A stretch of 64,000 nucleotides of DNA from Arthrobacter jiangjiafuii (GCF_018622995.1 NZ_CP076022.1:2232001-2296000), one strand, 5' to 3'; shown: positions 1 to 8,943, counted from the first letter of the stretch. Numbers and translations: made by a program. Notes: generated from the sequence alone by a model not told the origin.

Positions 1-303
1 GCCTTCTTCCGGCGCGATCACCTGGCCGCCGAGGCCGGCGCCATGGGCGAGGCCAGCCAGGCACCGATCACCCTGGGCCACAATGTCGGATCGCCGGCGG
101 AGGTTGATGCGGTGCTCGCCGGTGCCGCCGCGGCGGGCGGGCTGATTTCCGCCCCCGGAACCCAAATGAGCTGGGGCGGCTACTCGGGCTACTTCACCGA
201 CCCCGACGGCTACCGCTGGGAGGTCTGCTACAACCCCGGGCTGTCCGTGGACGAGAGCGGAAACGTGCGCATCGACGCCATCGCACCCGAGGATGCGCCC
301 TAG
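1..303 (+). CDS. VOC (glyoxalase-like) family protein, C-terminal part
   Basis: The reading frame is open from base 1 and stops at TAG 301-303, so the N-terminus lies outside the window and about 100 codons remain. The segment YFTDPDGYRWEVCYNPG is the typical last strand of a vicinal-oxygen-chelate module, with the DPDG turn and a Glu (in WEV) in the position of a metal ligand. The Gly/Ala-rich stretch before it fits the helix of the second beta-alpha-beta-beta-beta unit. Substrate cannot be inferred. Family is secure, function is not. Confidence 0.75.
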   Translation, partial: AFFRRDHLAAEAGAMGEASQAPITLGHNVGSPAEVDAVLAGAAAAGGLISAPGTQMSWGGYSGYFTDPDGYRWEVCYNPGLSVDESGNVRIDAIAPEDAP

Positions 304-435
304 GGGCGCCAAGACGCCTGGCCGCCGGCAAGAGCCTGCCAGCGGGGCAACACCGGCACCGCGGGGGAATTGAACCGGGCCCGCCGCGGTTGTACCAAGC
401 AGTCCCTGTTTTCTACACGCAAAGGAGCGCCCTTC

Positions 436-708
436 GTGGCTGCCACAGCAGAAGCCTTCACCCCCGCCGCCGGTTCCATCACTATGTTCTCCACCACCTG
501 GTGCGGATACTGCCGCCGCCTGAAGTCGCAGCTGGAGACCGCCGGGATCGGCTACACCGAGGTCAACATCGAGGATGTGGAAGGCACCGCGGAGCTGGTG
601 GCCCAGATCAACGGCGGCAACCAGACCGTACCCACGGTGATCTTCCCGGACGGCTCCTCCGCTACCAACCCGTCCGCGGCCGAGGTCAAGTCCCGCCTGG
701 GCGTCTGA
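436..708 (+). CDS. mrx1: Mycoredoxin (glutaredoxin-like)
   Basis: A 90-residue thioredoxin-fold protein. The active site is Trp-Cys-Gly-Tyr-Cys (Cys23, Cys26), the CxYC type found in actinobacterial mycoredoxins, and a TVPT cis-proline loop lies near residue 65. Mycoredoxins use mycothiol to reduce mixed disulfides on proteins. I chose GTG 436 because AAAGGAG at 421-427 sits 8 nt upstream; an upstream TTG at 370 would add a tail atypical of the family. It lies directly upstream of mscR, another mycothiol-dependent gene, which supports the assignment. Mycoredoxin is more likely than a generic glutaredoxin because of this context and the CGYC motif. Confidence 0.88.
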   Translation: MAATAEAFTPAAGSITMFSTTWCGYCRRLKSQLETAGIGYTEVNIEDVEGTAELVAQINGGNQTVPTVIFPDGSSATNPSAAEVKSRLGV

Positions 709-838
709 GAACCCCAAGGATCCGGGGCGTTCCCCGGTTCACGTCAACTTCGCGCACGGCCATCCTGCTTCATAGGATGGAATGCGGAACGCCGGACATC
801 GGCGTTCCGCCCGGACATTCGAGAGGCAGCACCCGCAT

Positions 839-1924
839 ATGGTTCACAAGGTTCAGGCAGTAGTCGTCAAGGAAAAGAACGCCCCGGTCTCATTGGAGAC
901 CATCCTGGTTCCGGATCCGGGCCCCGGAGAAGCACTGGTGGACATCCTCACCTGCGGTGTGTGCCACACCGACCTGCACTACAAGCAGGGTGCCATTAAT
1001 GACGATTATCCGTTCCTGCTCGGCCACGAAGCCACCGGCGTCGTAGCCGCCGTCGGACCCGACGTTACCGAGGTTGCCCCCGGTGACCGCGTGGTCCTGA
1101 ACTGGCGTGCCGTCTGCGGCGAGTGCCGCGCCTGCCGCAAGGGCGAGCCGCAGTACTGCTTCAACACGCACAATGCCACCCAGAAGATGACCCTGGAGGA
1201 CGGCACGGAGCTGACCGCCGCCCTGGGCATCGGCGCGTTCGCCGAGAAGACGCTGGTTGCTGCCGGCCAGTGCACCAAAGTGGACGACGACGTCGACGCG
1301 GCCGCGGTGGGCCTGCTCGGCTGCGGCATCATGGCCGGCATCGGTGCCGCCATCAACACCGGCGAGGTGAAGCGCGGGGAATCCGTGGCCGTCATCGGCT
1401 GCGGCGGCGTGGGCATTGCCGCCGTCGCCGGCGCACAGCTGGCCGGCGCCACCACCATCATCGCGGTGGACATCGACGCCAAGAAGCTGGAGCTGGCCAA
1501 GGCGCAGGGCGCCACGCACGTGATCAATTCCAAGGAAGAGGATCCGGTGGAAGCCATCCGTGCCCTCACCTCAGGCAACGGAGCAGACGTCGTCATTGAC
1601 GCCGTCGGCCGCCCCGAAACCTACAAGCAGGCCTTCTACGCACGCGACCTTGCCGGCCGCGTGGTCCTGGTGGGCGTGCCCAACCCGGAAATGAAGATCG
1701 AACTGCCGCTGGCGGATGTGTTCGGCCGCGGCGGATCGCTGAAGTCCTCCTGGTACGGCGATTGCCTGCCCTCGCGTGACTTCCCGATGCTCGTGGAGCA
1801 GTACAAGCTCGGACGGCTGGACCTGGACGCGTTTGTCTCCGAACGCATCGGCCTGGGCGACATCGAGGAAGCCTTCACCAAAATGCATGACGGTAAGGTC
1901 CTGCGCTCGGTAGTGGTGCTCTAA
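839..1924 (+). CDS. mscR: S-(hydroxymethyl)mycothiol dehydrogenase
   Basis: A 361-residue zinc-dependent medium-chain dehydrogenase. Visible are the catalytic zinc region (GVCHTD at residues 40-45, GHE at 62-64), the four structural-zinc cysteines C93, C96, C99 and C107, and a Rossmann GCGGVG motif. The family oxidises the mycothiol adduct of formaldehyde (and reduces S-nitrosomycothiol) with NAD. Start ATG 839 follows GAGAGG at 821-826; a longer in-frame start at 782 would add 19 residues unlike the family. The next gene, an MBL-fold hydrolase, begins at the base after the stop codon, a pairing common for mscR in actinobacteria. Cytosolic formaldehyde detoxification is the expected role. Confidence 0.9.
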   Translation: MVHKVQAVVVKEKNAPVSLETILVPDPGPGEALVDILTCGVCHTDLHYKQGAINDDYPFLLGHEATGVVAAVGPDVTEVAPGDRVVLNWRAVCGECRACRKGEPQYCFNTHNATQKMTLEDGTELTAALGIGAFAEKTLVAAGQCTKVDDDVDAAAVGLLGCGIMAGIGAAINTGEVKRGESVAVIGCGGVGIAAVAGAQLAGATTIIAVDIDAKKLELAKAQGATHVINSKEEDPVEAIRALTSGNGADVVIDAVGRPETYKQAFYARDLAGRVVLVGVPNPEMKIELPLADVFGRGGSLKSSWYGDCLPSRDFPMLVEQYKLGRLDLDAFVSERIGLGDIEEAFTKMHDGKVLRSVVVL

Positions 1925-2572
1925 ATGGGCGTGCATATCGACAACGTCATCACCTCCGGAACCTTCTCGCTCGACGGCGGCACCTGGGACGTGGACAACA
2001 ACGTCTGGATCATTGGCGACGACGCGCAGGTCATCATCATCGACCCGGCCCATGACACCAACGCGGTAGCCGCGGCAGTGGGCGACCGCGAGGTCCAGGC
2101 GATCCTGCTCACCCATGGCCACGATGACCACATCCGTGCCGTAGGCGAAGCCCGCGACCGGTTCAGCGCACCGGTGTTCCTGCATGCGGCGGACCGGATG
2201 CTCTGGGACGCGGTGTTCCCCGATGAGGGGCCCGACGGCGAAATTGAAGACGGAGACATTTTCGAGGTCGCCGGTGTAACCCTGCAGGCGCTGCATACCC
2301 CGGGGCACTCCCCCGGTTCGGTGTGCTTCCTGCTGGCCGCCGATGCCCCCGGCGACGGCGCCCCGGTGGTGTTCAGCGGTGACACGCTGTTCAACGGCGG
2401 TCCGGGAGCCACGGGACGCTCCTACAGCGACTTCCCCACCATCATCACCTCCATCCGGGAGCGGCTGCTGACGCTGCCCTCGGAAACACGGGTGCTGACC
2501 GGGCACGGCGAGTCCACGACGGTCGGCGCCGAGGCACCGGCGCTCAACGATTGGATCGCCCGCGGCCACTAA
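1925..2572 (+). CDS. MBL-fold metallo-hydrolase linked to mscR
   Basis: A 215-residue metallo-beta-lactamase-fold protein with the HxHxDH motif as THGHDDH (His64, His66, Asp68, His69), then HTPGHSPGS, a SGDTLF aspartate segment and a final TGHGE histidine: the full binuclear metal set of the glyoxalase-II-like group. Its ATG follows the mscR TAA with no gap, so translation is probably coupled. By position it is a candidate for hydrolysing the S-formylmycothiol made by MscR; that is inference from gene order. A generic thioester hydrolase is the alternative. Confidence 0.85.
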   Translation: MGVHIDNVITSGTFSLDGGTWDVDNNVWIIGDDAQVIIIDPAHDTNAVAAAVGDREVQAILLTHGHDDHIRAVGEARDRFSAPVFLHAADRMLWDAVFPDEGPDGEIEDGDIFEVAGVTLQALHTPGHSPGSVCFLLAADAPGDGAPVVFSGDTLFNGGPGATGRSYSDFPTIITSIRERLLTLPSETRVLTGHGESTTVGAEAPALNDWIARGH

Positions 2573-2584
2573 GGGCCTGGGCTC

Positions 2585-2965
2585 CTACTCGCTTTGGGGC
2601 GGCTCGTCCTCAATCACGGAGAGGATGTTTCCGGCAGGGTCCCGGAACCACGCGATCGTGGGGCCGGCCTGCCGGAAGATCCCGTCCTCGCCCACCCCGT
2701 CAAAATGGACAAACTCCACGCCCCGGCCGGAAAGCTCACTTACGGCGGCCTCCACGTCCGGTACCGGAAAATTCAGGACCGTATAGGTGGCCGGGGTGTG
2801 GTTGTCCTTGGGATAGACAAGGATGTTCGCGCTGCCTTCGGGGTGCAGGAACAGCATCCCGTTGGCTTCGGAGACCGGAACGCCCAGGACCTGCCCGTAA
2901 AAGTTCCGGGCGGCCGGGATGTCGTTGACTGAGAATCCACTGAAGGCACTGCTGTTCTCAAGCAT
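2585..2965 (-). CDS. VOC family protein
   Basis: A 126-residue protein with one vicinal-oxygen-chelate domain: [15 protein letters not shown] near the N-terminus, then [16 protein letters not shown], and a C-terminal [14 protein letters not shown] strand with the DPAGN turn and a final Glu. Start ATG 2965 has GGAAAGG 8 nt upstream; the frame stays open further upstream but that extension looks like non-coding sequence. The gene converges on the MBL gene, with 12 nt between stops. Substrate unknown; glyoxalase, dioxygenase or antibiotic-binding roles cannot be told apart. Confidence 0.8.
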   Translation of the reverse strand: MLENSSAFSGFSVNDIPAARNFYGQVLGVPVSEANGMLFLHPEGSANILVYPKDNHTPATYTVLNFPVPDVEAAVSELSGRGVEFVHFDGVGEDGIFRQAGPTIAWFRDPAGNILSVIEDEPPQSE

Positions 2966-3123
2966 TTGGTACGCCTTTCCGGGTGCCGTTAGTCCCTTCC
3001 GCGCACCCGCGGAAGGGACTGCAGATACTGATGATGCTAGGCCTGGACAGGCGGGAGTTACAGGCCCTGCGCCGGTAACCGCAAGGCCTTGATTGCCGCC
3101 CGGCCCCGCCGGACACTGGAGCC

Positions 3124-3945
3124 ATGGCACTGCAGATCAGCCCCGCATTTTGGAAGTTCATCCCGCAGCTGCGTTACGAACCCACGCCGCGGCGCATCCG
3201 GGCCCAGCTCGGAGACAACACCATCGTTGATTCCCACAACGCGTTCCTGGTGTATGAACCCAGGCGTGTCACCCCGATTTACGCCGTCCCGGCGAAGGAT
3301 ATTGCTGCCGATCTCAGGGTCCCGGCCGCCGCCCCTGCTGAGGATCCGATGGCCGGCATCCCGCCGGGTGCACCGATGGATCCACGCTATCCCTTTGCCG
3401 CGCATACAACGCCGGGGCAGCCGCTGGACGTACACGCGGGAACGCATGAGCTGCCGGCTGCGGCGTTCCGGCCCGAGGACCCGGATCTGTCCGGTCACGT
3501 CCTGCTGGATTTCGGCGCCTTCGACCGGTGGCTGGAAGAGGACCAGGTGATTGAGGGGCATCCCCGCGATCCGTTCCACCGGGTGGATGCCAGGGAATCC
3601 TCGCGGGCCGTGCGCGTGCATCTGGGCGGGCAACTGCTGGCCGAAACCCGGGAGCCTTTGTTCGTCTACGAGACCATGCTGCCGGTGCGCACCTATTACC
3701 CCCGGGGCGACGTCGATTGGGATGCCCTGGGCGCTTCCCTCACCCAATCGGTGTGTCCTTACAAGGGCACCGCTTCCTATTGGTCCGTCCGCGGCCGGCC
3801 GGAGGGAACGGATCTGGCCTGGTCCTACGAAAAGGTCCTGCCGGACTCCGAGCAGTTGAAAGACCGGGTGTCCTTTTTCGACGAACGCACCGAGGTCTAC
3901 GTGGACGACACCAAGCAGGAAATCGATTCCTTCTTCCGGTTCTGA
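3124..3945 (+). CDS. DUF427 domain-containing protein
   Basis: A 273-residue protein with two DUF427-like modules. The first half carries [26 protein letters not shown]. The second (from about residue 155) carries [18 protein letters not shown], then [14 protein letters not shown] and [14 protein letters not shown]. The CPYKG(T/E)A block is diagnostic of the family. DUF427 proteins are small beta-rich cytosolic proteins without an established biochemical role. ATG 3124 is the only good start. The gene converges on a PIG-L deacetylase with 11 nt between stops. Confidence 0.85.
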   Translation: MALQISPAFWKFIPQLRYEPTPRRIRAQLGDNTIVDSHNAFLVYEPRRVTPIYAVPAKDIAADLRVPAAAPAEDPMAGIPPGAPMDPRYPFAAHTTPGQPLDVHAGTHELPAAAFRPEDPDLSGHVLLDFGAFDRWLEEDQVIEGHPRDPFHRVDARESSRAVRVHLGGQLLAETREPLFVYETMLPVRTYYPRGDVDWDALGASLTQSVCPYKGTASYWSVRGRPEGTDLAWSYEKVLPDSEQLKDRVSFFDERTEVYVDDTKQEIDSFFRF

Positions 3946-3956
3946 AGGCCCGGGGT

Positions 3957-4760
3957 TCAGTCCAGGCCCTCGAAGACGTCCCCCAGCACCGGAGCGCCAG
4001 GCTCCCGCGGCGGCCAGGCCATAACCAGCGGCTCGGTGCCAACGGTGCGCGCCCAGCGGGCATCCTCTTCCGCTTCCGGCGGCACCCCCGGTGAAACGAC
4101 ATGGCGCTGGGTCCGGTGTTCCATTAATCCGGCCACCACCCGGTGGGCCACGGCGCTGACGTCCACCTCAATGCCGATCTCCTCGTCCGGAACCGGATGC
4201 ACGTCGTACATCCGGCCTGCGTCCCAGGGCGCCAGTCCGCGCCTGATCCGGCCGCGGTTCCAGCGTTCCCAGGTGGACCGGCGGACACCGCCGTGCACCA
4301 GCCGCCGCAGCCCCGGACCGCCGCCGCGCAGCCGGGAAAAAGCCGCATCAGTGGCCGCACCGACGGCAATATGGTCGGGATGGCCGGTGAGCCCATCCGG
4401 GCCGAAGGTCGCCACGACGTCGGGCCGTTCCTGCGCCAGGATCCCGCCGATCCGCTCGGCCAGCTCGTCGAAGGGAACCTGCCCCACCGCGCCGTCGTCG
4501 TAACCCAGCCATTCGTGGCGGTCCGGCGGCCGTCCGTGGGCCATCCATGCCGCGTCCATTTCGCGCCGCCGGATGCTGCCGAGCGCCTCGTTGACCGGCG
4601 GATAGGCAGGATCAATCTGCCCGGCGCCGCCGTCCGTGGCATGGACCAGGATGAAACGGAAGCCGGGATCGTTCTCATGCAGCGCCACTGTCCCGGCCAG
4701 GCCGTATGCGTCGTCATCCGGGTGGGCGACAATGAGGGCCAGGATGTGGGATCCATCCAT
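3957..4760 (-). CDS. PIG-L (LmbE-like) family deacetylase
   Basis: A 267-residue zinc hydrolase of the superfamily that includes mycothiol enzymes MshB and Mca. The first metal motif is AHPDDD (His13, Asp15, Asp16) and the second is TGHPDH (residues 115-120). The usual motif is HPDDE; here the last residue is Asp17. Start ATG 4760 has an excellent AGGAGGT 6 nt upstream (4767-4773). The substrate is probably an N-acetyl amino-sugar or a mycothiol-type conjugate, but neither MshB nor Mca can be assigned from this sequence, and the gene is not linked to mycothiol biosynthesis genes here. Confidence 0.82.
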   Translation of the reverse strand: MDGSHILALIVAHPDDDAYGLAGTVALHENDPGFRFILVHATDGGAGQIDPAYPPVNEALGSIRRREMDAAWMAHGRPPDRHEWLGYDDGAVGQVPFDELAERIGGILAQERPDVVATFGPDGLTGHPDHIAVGAATDAAFSRLRGGGPGLRRLVHGGVRRSTWERWNRGRIRRGLAPWDAGRMYDVHPVPDEEIGIEVDVSAVAHRVVAGLMEHRTQRHVVSPGVPPEAEEDARWARTVGTEPLVMAWPPREPGAPVLGDVFEGLD

Positions 4761-4841
4761 TTGGGCACCTCCTGGAAAGAGCTGCGGAGTTTTCCGCCAC
4801 CGCTCCCAGCCTAGGACTCCCGGCGCTACCGTAGGTGTGCC

Positions 4842-6272
4842 ATGGAGCTTTTTAGCGCGGAGGGATACGAATTTGCGCGGCAGGTGCTGCAGCGGGGCAT
4901 CGCCGCCGTCTACCTCATCGCCTTCATCTCTGCCGCCAATCAGTTCCCCGCGCTTCTGGGCGAACACGGGCTGCTCCCGGCACCGCGCTTCCTGGAGCGG
5001 GTCAGGGGCCGCGGCATTCCCACGCTCTTCCGGTGGCATTATTCGGACCGCTTCCTGCTCGCGGTGGCCTGGGCCGGGGCGGCGGTGGCAGCGCTGCTGG
5101 TGGCCGGCCTGCCGCAGGCCGGCCCGCCCTGGCTGCCCCTGGCTGCCTTTTTGCTGATCTGGTTCCTCTACCTGTCAATTGTGAACATCGGCCAGACCTT
5201 CTACGGCTTCGGCTGGGAGTCGCTGCTGCTGGAGGCCGGGTTCCTGGCCGCGTTCCTGGGCTCCACCGAGGTGGCTCCCCCGGTGACCGTGCTGTTCCTC
5301 TTCCGCTGGCTGGTGTTCCGGCTGGAATTCGGTGCCGGGCTGATCAAAATGCGCGGAGACCCGGTGTGGCGGAACCTCACCGCCCTGTACTACCACCACG
5401 AGACCCAGCCGATGCCCAATCCTGCCAGCTGGTTTTTCCATCACCTGCCCAAGCCCCTGCACAAGGCGGAAGTGCTGGGCAACCATTTTGCCCAGCTGGT
5501 GGTGCCGTTTTTCCTATTCTTCCCGCAGCCGGTGGCCGGGATCGCCGCACTGGTGGTGATCGGAACCCAGGCCTGGCTGGTGCTCTCCGGGAACTTCGCC
5601 TGGCTTAATATCCTGACCATCCTGCTGGCCTTCAGCACGGTGGGTGACTCCACAATCCAGGCGCTGCTGCCCGGAGCACGGTTTTCGGCGCCGGACCCGT
5701 CGGCAACACCGGTGTGGTTCGCCGTCGTCGTCCTCGCCGTGACGGCGCTGATGCTCTATTGGGCCTGGGATCCGCTGCGGAACCTGTTCAGCCGCGACCA
5801 GCTGATGAACGCCAGCTTCAACCGCTGGCATCTGTCCAACGCCTACGGCGCGTTCGGGTCCATCACCCGGATCCGGAACGAGGTGGTGATCGAGGGAACC
5901 CTGGACGAGCCCGGACCGGCCGCGCAGTGGCGCGAATACGGCTTCAAAGGCAAACCCGGGGATCCGGCGCGGATGCCGCGCCAGTTTGCGCCGTACCACC
6001 TGCGGCTGGACTGGCTGATGTGGTTCCTGGCGCTGGGCGCCTCGGGCGGATCCTGGTTTCCGGTGCTGGTGCAGAAACTGCTCGACGGCGATCCGCGCAC
6101 CTTGGCGTTGCTGCGCACCGATCCTTTTGCCGGGATCCCGCCGCGTTGGATCCGGGTGCGGGTGTACCGCTACCGTTTTTCCACCTGGGCGGAACGGCGG
6201 GCCGAGCGGGTGTGGTGGGTCCGGGAGCCCTCCGGCTTCCTGCTGGAGCCCGTCCGCCGGCCGGAGGCCTAG
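4842..6272 (+). CDS. Lipase maturation factor family membrane protein
   Basis: A 476-residue polytopic membrane protein of the lipase-maturation-factor (LMF1-like) family. The N-terminal part has the family features RGIAAVYLIAFISAANQF and then GLLPAPRFL, followed by several hydrophobic segments, the RWLVFRLEFGAGLIKMRGDPVWR signature and TALYYHHETQPMPNPASW. The C-terminal third is soluble, with RFAPYHLRLDWLMWF and the PRWIRVRVYRYRFS strand. The eukaryotic relative helps fold secreted lipases; the bacterial role is not established. An alpha/beta hydrolase gene follows 42 nt downstream on the same strand, so a working relationship is possible but unproven. Confidence 0.88.
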   Translation: MELFSAEGYEFARQVLQRGIAAVYLIAFISAANQFPALLGEHGLLPAPRFLERVRGRGIPTLFRWHYSDRFLLAVAWAGAAVAALLVAGLPQAGPPWLPLAAFLLIWFLYLSIVNIGQTFYGFGWESLLLEAGFLAAFLGSTEVAPPVTVLFLFRWLVFRLEFGAGLIKMRGDPVWRNLTALYYHHETQPMPNPASWFFHHLPKPLHKAEVLGNHFAQLVVPFFLFFPQPVAGIAALVVIGTQAWLVLSGNFAWLNILTILLAFSTVGDSTIQALLPGARFSAPDPSATPVWFAVVVLAVTALMLYWAWDPLRNLFSRDQLMNASFNRWHLSNAYGAFGSITRIRNEVVIEGTLDEPGPAAQWREYGFKGKPGDPARMPRQFAPYHLRLDWLMWFLALGASGGSWFPVLVQKLLDGDPRTLALLRTDPFAGIPPRWIRVRVYRYRFSTWAERRAERVWWVREPSGFLLEPVRRPEA

Positions 6273-6314
6273 GGACCCTACCGCGCCCGGTTACCGGGAT
6301 GGCAGACTTGCCAG

Positions 6315-7190
6315 ATGAGCCCTGTCGGGAGCCTTCCGGCCCGCTACCCCTTCACCGATTCCGGCACCGGAGAGCGGGATGACCCCCTGCCGGTGGTGTT
6401 CATCCACGGGCTCTGGCTGCATGCCAGCAGCTGGGACGCGTGGATCGAACTGTTCCGGGACCGGGGCTATGACGCGATGGCACCGGGCTGGCCGGGTGAA
6501 CCCGGGTCCCTGACGGCGGCCAACGCCTTCCCCGGGCCGATGGCCCGCACCGGGGTCGGGGAGGCGCTGGCCCACTATGAGGGCTTCATCGCCGGGCTGC
6601 GGCGTCCTCCGGTGCTGGTCGGCCATGGCCTGGGCGGGCTGCTGGCCCAGCAGCTCCTGGCCGGCGGCATGGCCGCCGGAGCCGCTGCCATCTCACCTAT
6701 CCGGTTCCGGGGTGTGCTCCGCCCGGCGCCGGCGCAGCTGCGGTCGGCACTGCCGGTGCTGTGGAATCCGCTGAACCGCAGGCGGATCCTGCGCCAGTCG
6801 CCGCAGCATTTCCACCGCGACGTTGCCAACACCGTCTCGGAACGCGAATCCAATGACCTGCACGCCACCTGCGTGATGCCCGCCCCGGGCCGGCCGCTGT
6901 TCCAGAGCGCAGCGGCCAACCTCAATCCGTTCAGCCCGGTCCGGGTCGACACCGCCGCGGCCCGCGGTCCGCTGCTGCTGGCCGGCGCCAGCGAGGACCG
7001 CACCGTGCCGGCGTCGGTGGTGCGGGCGGCAGCGCGCCGCTACCGGTCCTCGGCGTCGTCCACCGAATACGCCGAGATCGGGGGCAGCGGGCACTCGCTG
7101 GTCATCGACCACGGCTGGCGGATTACCGCCGAAACCGTGTTGGCGTTCCTGTCCCGGCATGGCCTGACGCCGGAGGCAGAGGACCGCTAG
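6315..7190 (+). CDS. Alpha/beta hydrolase-fold protein with Gly at the nucleophile position
   Basis: A 291-residue alpha/beta-hydrolase fold: the oxyanion loop HGLWLHASSW begins at residue 31 and the nucleophile elbow is VGHGLGGLLAQ around residue 105. The family elbow is GxSxG; here the central residue is Gly105, so the usual serine is absent. The acid (Asp228 in GASEDRTV) and the histidine (His260 in GGSGHS) are kept. It may therefore be a non-catalytic member, or use another residue. It follows the lipase-maturation-factor gene in the same direction. No signal peptide is visible. Confidence 0.8.
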   Translation: MSPVGSLPARYPFTDSGTGERDDPLPVVFIHGLWLHASSWDAWIELFRDRGYDAMAPGWPGEPGSLTAANAFPGPMARTGVGEALAHYEGFIAGLRRPPVLVGHGLGGLLAQQLLAGGMAAGAAAISPIRFRGVLRPAPAQLRSALPVLWNPLNRRRILRQSPQHFHRDVANTVSERESNDLHATCVMPAPGRPLFQSAAANLNPFSPVRVDTAAARGPLLLAGASEDRTVPASVVRAAARRYRSSASSTEYAEIGGSGHSLVIDHGWRITAETVLAFLSRHGLTPEAEDR

Positions 7191-7216
7191 ACCGGCCGGG
7201 GCAGTGAAGCTGGGCT

Positions 7217-8059
7217 TCAGACGCCGACGTCAGGTTTGGTGACCACCAGATGGGTGGCATGGTCATACAGGAACGTCAACGGTCCGCCGGCGTGCTGAAT
7301 GTCCAGGTTCGCGCCGTCGCGGTGTCCATCCTGCCCGTAGTTCTCATCCCAGGACCCGTTCAGCGCCACCTTGAATTCATAGTGGCCGGCCGGAAGGTCC
7401 GCGGTGAGGTTCCACAGCTCGTCACTGCGGTCGAATTTCATCTGCAGGTCCCCGCTTGCCGGGTCCCAGTCCGCGCAGCCAAGGGCGCGTCCCACGGTTC
7501 CGGCGAGGACGACGGCGTCAGGCTGCGGGAAGGAGGGCTGGACCGGGTGCATTGTCCGGTGGGCCCCGTGCTGCTCCTGGGGCATTTCGGGGGCCGCGGC
7601 CTCGAGCAGCGCTTCCTCGATGACCTCCTCGGCCGCGGCATCGGCAGCCGGCCTGCCGGCGCCCTTGGCACCGGTTCCGCTGACGGTTCCGCCGGCGGGG
7701 CTGCTCCCGGAGCCTTTCGGAGCCACACCCTCCATGGCTTCGAGCAGTGCGTCGGTTTCCGGGAAATCTTTCAGCGCCTGCCGTCCATGGGCGGTGATGC
7801 TCCAGCCCGCCCGGCCCTCCTTGGTAATCCAGCCGGCCTTGACCAGCTTGGCGGATGCGGTGGACAGGGCGCGTTCACCGCGGGCAGCACCGCCGGCGAG
7901 GATTTCCTCTTCCCTGCCCTCAAGCGGCACCCGGGTTAGGGCGGCCGCCAGCACCTCCCCGCGGCTGATCCGGCGCTTGGCCGAGGGATCCTCGGCGGCA
8001 AGGACCTCCAGGACTGCCTTGAGCCGGTGGGCGGTGTTCTTCATGGTGTTCTGGGCCAA
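7217..8059 (-). CDS. wHTH protein with C-terminal glycan-binding-like (X25/early-set) domain
   Basis: A 280-residue protein in two parts. Residues 1-105 look like a winged helix-turn-helix (ISRGEVLAAALTRVP, then ALSTASAKLVKAGWITKEGRAGWSITAHGRQAL). An acidic Gly/Ala-rich linker follows. Residues about 175-280 resemble the pullulanase X25/CBM48-like beta-sandwich (VLAGTVGRALGCADWDP, LPAGHYEFKVALNGSWDENYG, FLYDHATHLV). Start TTG 8059 is preferred because AAGGA lies 6 nt upstream, whereas the in-frame ATG 8044 is 21 nt away from it. A sensor or regulator responding to glycan is a guess from the domain pairing; no enzyme active site is seen. Confidence 0.68.
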   Translation of the reverse strand: MAQNTMKNTAHRLKAVLEVLAAEDPSAKRRISRGEVLAAALTRVPLEGREEEILAGGAARGERALSTASAKLVKAGWITKEGRAGWSITAHGRQALKDFPETDALLEAMEGVAPKGSGSSPAGGTVSGTGAKGAGRPAADAAAEEVIEEALLEAAAPEMPQEQHGAHRTMHPVQPSFPQPDAVVLAGTVGRALGCADWDPASGDLQMKFDRSDELWNLTADLPAGHYEFKVALNGSWDENYGQDGHRDGANLDIQHAGGPLTFLYDHATHLVVTKPDVGV

Positions 8060-8090
8060 TGTGTTTCCTTCGTCGCGGTGTCAGGGCCTG

Positions 8091-8119
8091 CTACTAAGCT
8101 TACTGATCGGTTTGACCAA
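8091..8119 (-). promoter_or_regulatory. Predicted promoter for the wHTH/X25 gene
   Basis: Read on the minus strand: TTGGTC (8114-8119) as -35, a 17-nt spacer and TAGTAG (8091-8096) as -10, leading to a short leader before the TTG start at 8059. Spacing is ideal and the hexamers are fair. Confidence 0.4.
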
Positions 8120-8154
8120 GCGGTGTCCGGCCGGCGGCGTCCGGCCGGGCAGGA

Positions 8155-8943
8155 TCAGGCTACGGGACGGTGCACGGCATCCGCCAGCGCATCAAAACCG
8201 CCGAAGGCCAGCGGTGAGTACCCGGCGTAGGCCTGGATCAGCGCGGCCTCGACAGTGTCCAGGTCCAGTGCTGAAGCCTCGGCGGCATCTTCGGCAGCGC
8301 CGGCCGTGCCGGGATCCCAGTCCAGTCCCAGGGCGGCGTAAACGTCCGTCAGGACCCGGCGCAGGGGTGCGGCATCCCGGATGACGAGTACCGAGGAAAA
8401 GAGCCAGGCTCCGGAGACCACCCGCTGGGCCGTTCCCACCAGCTTGATTTTCCGGCCCGCAGCCGTGGTCCCGTGGACGGTGAACTCCCCCGGGCAGTAT
8501 TCACCCGGAATCTCCCCCACTGCCGCGTCCACCCCGGCATGGCGCAATGCCGAGGCGTACAACTCAGCGAAGGCAGCGAACCGGCCCCGGGAACCGGCCA
8601 CCGCCTCCATCCCGGGCTCCACATGGTCCACGACCAGGCAGCCCTGGTGATAAGCGGCGGCACGGCCGCCGGCCTTGCGGACCAGCGGCACAAAGCCCTG
8701 CTGCCGGCAGGCCCGGGCGGCGTCGTCGAACCCCGGAAGGCGGGCATCGCGCTGCCCCAGTGCCACGGTGGGCTGGGGACGGTACAGGCGCAGCGTCGGC
8801 CCCAGCCCACCGGTCTTGGCGGCGGCCAGCATCTCAACGGCAAATCCAAGGTCCTCCGCGGCACCCAGCGTATGCTCTTGCCGCACCACGGTCAGCCGGG
8901 CCGGCCCTGCACCGGCGGCGCTGCCCGGCGTCTGGCGCAGCAT
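8155..8943 (-). CDS. Lipoate/biotin protein ligase family protein
   Basis: A 262-residue protein of the LplA/LipB/BirA catalytic fold: RLYRPQPTVALGQRD, then RKAGGRAAAYHQGCLVVD (residues 89-106), EYCPGEFTVHG, and the lysine segment KLVGTAQRVVSG with Lys167 in the catalytic position. Such proteins attach lipoate or octanoate to 2-oxoacid dehydrogenase subunits, or transfer between carriers. The C-terminal accessory domain appears reduced. It starts 9 nt after the thioesterase stop, so the two are probably co-transcribed. Whether it is a true ligase or an amidotransferase-like homologue is open. Confidence 0.8.
   Translation of the reverse strand: MLRQTPGSAAGAGPARLTVVRQEHTLGAAEDLGFAVEMLAAAKTGGLGPTLRLYRPQPTVALGQRDARLPGFDDAARACRQQGFVPLVRKAGGRAAAYHQGCLVVDHVEPGMEAVAGSRGRFAAFAELYASALRHAGVDAAVGEIPGEYCPGEFTVHGTTAAGRKIKLVGTAQRVVSGAWLFSSVLVIRDAAPLRRVLTDVYAALGLDWDPGTAGAAEDAAEASALDLDTVEAALIQAYAGYSPLAFGGFDALADAVHRPVA

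Noticed and set aside
7404-8384. 326-codon plus-strand frame
   Set aside because: Antisense to the wHTH/X25 gene and lacking a ribosome-binding site or homology.
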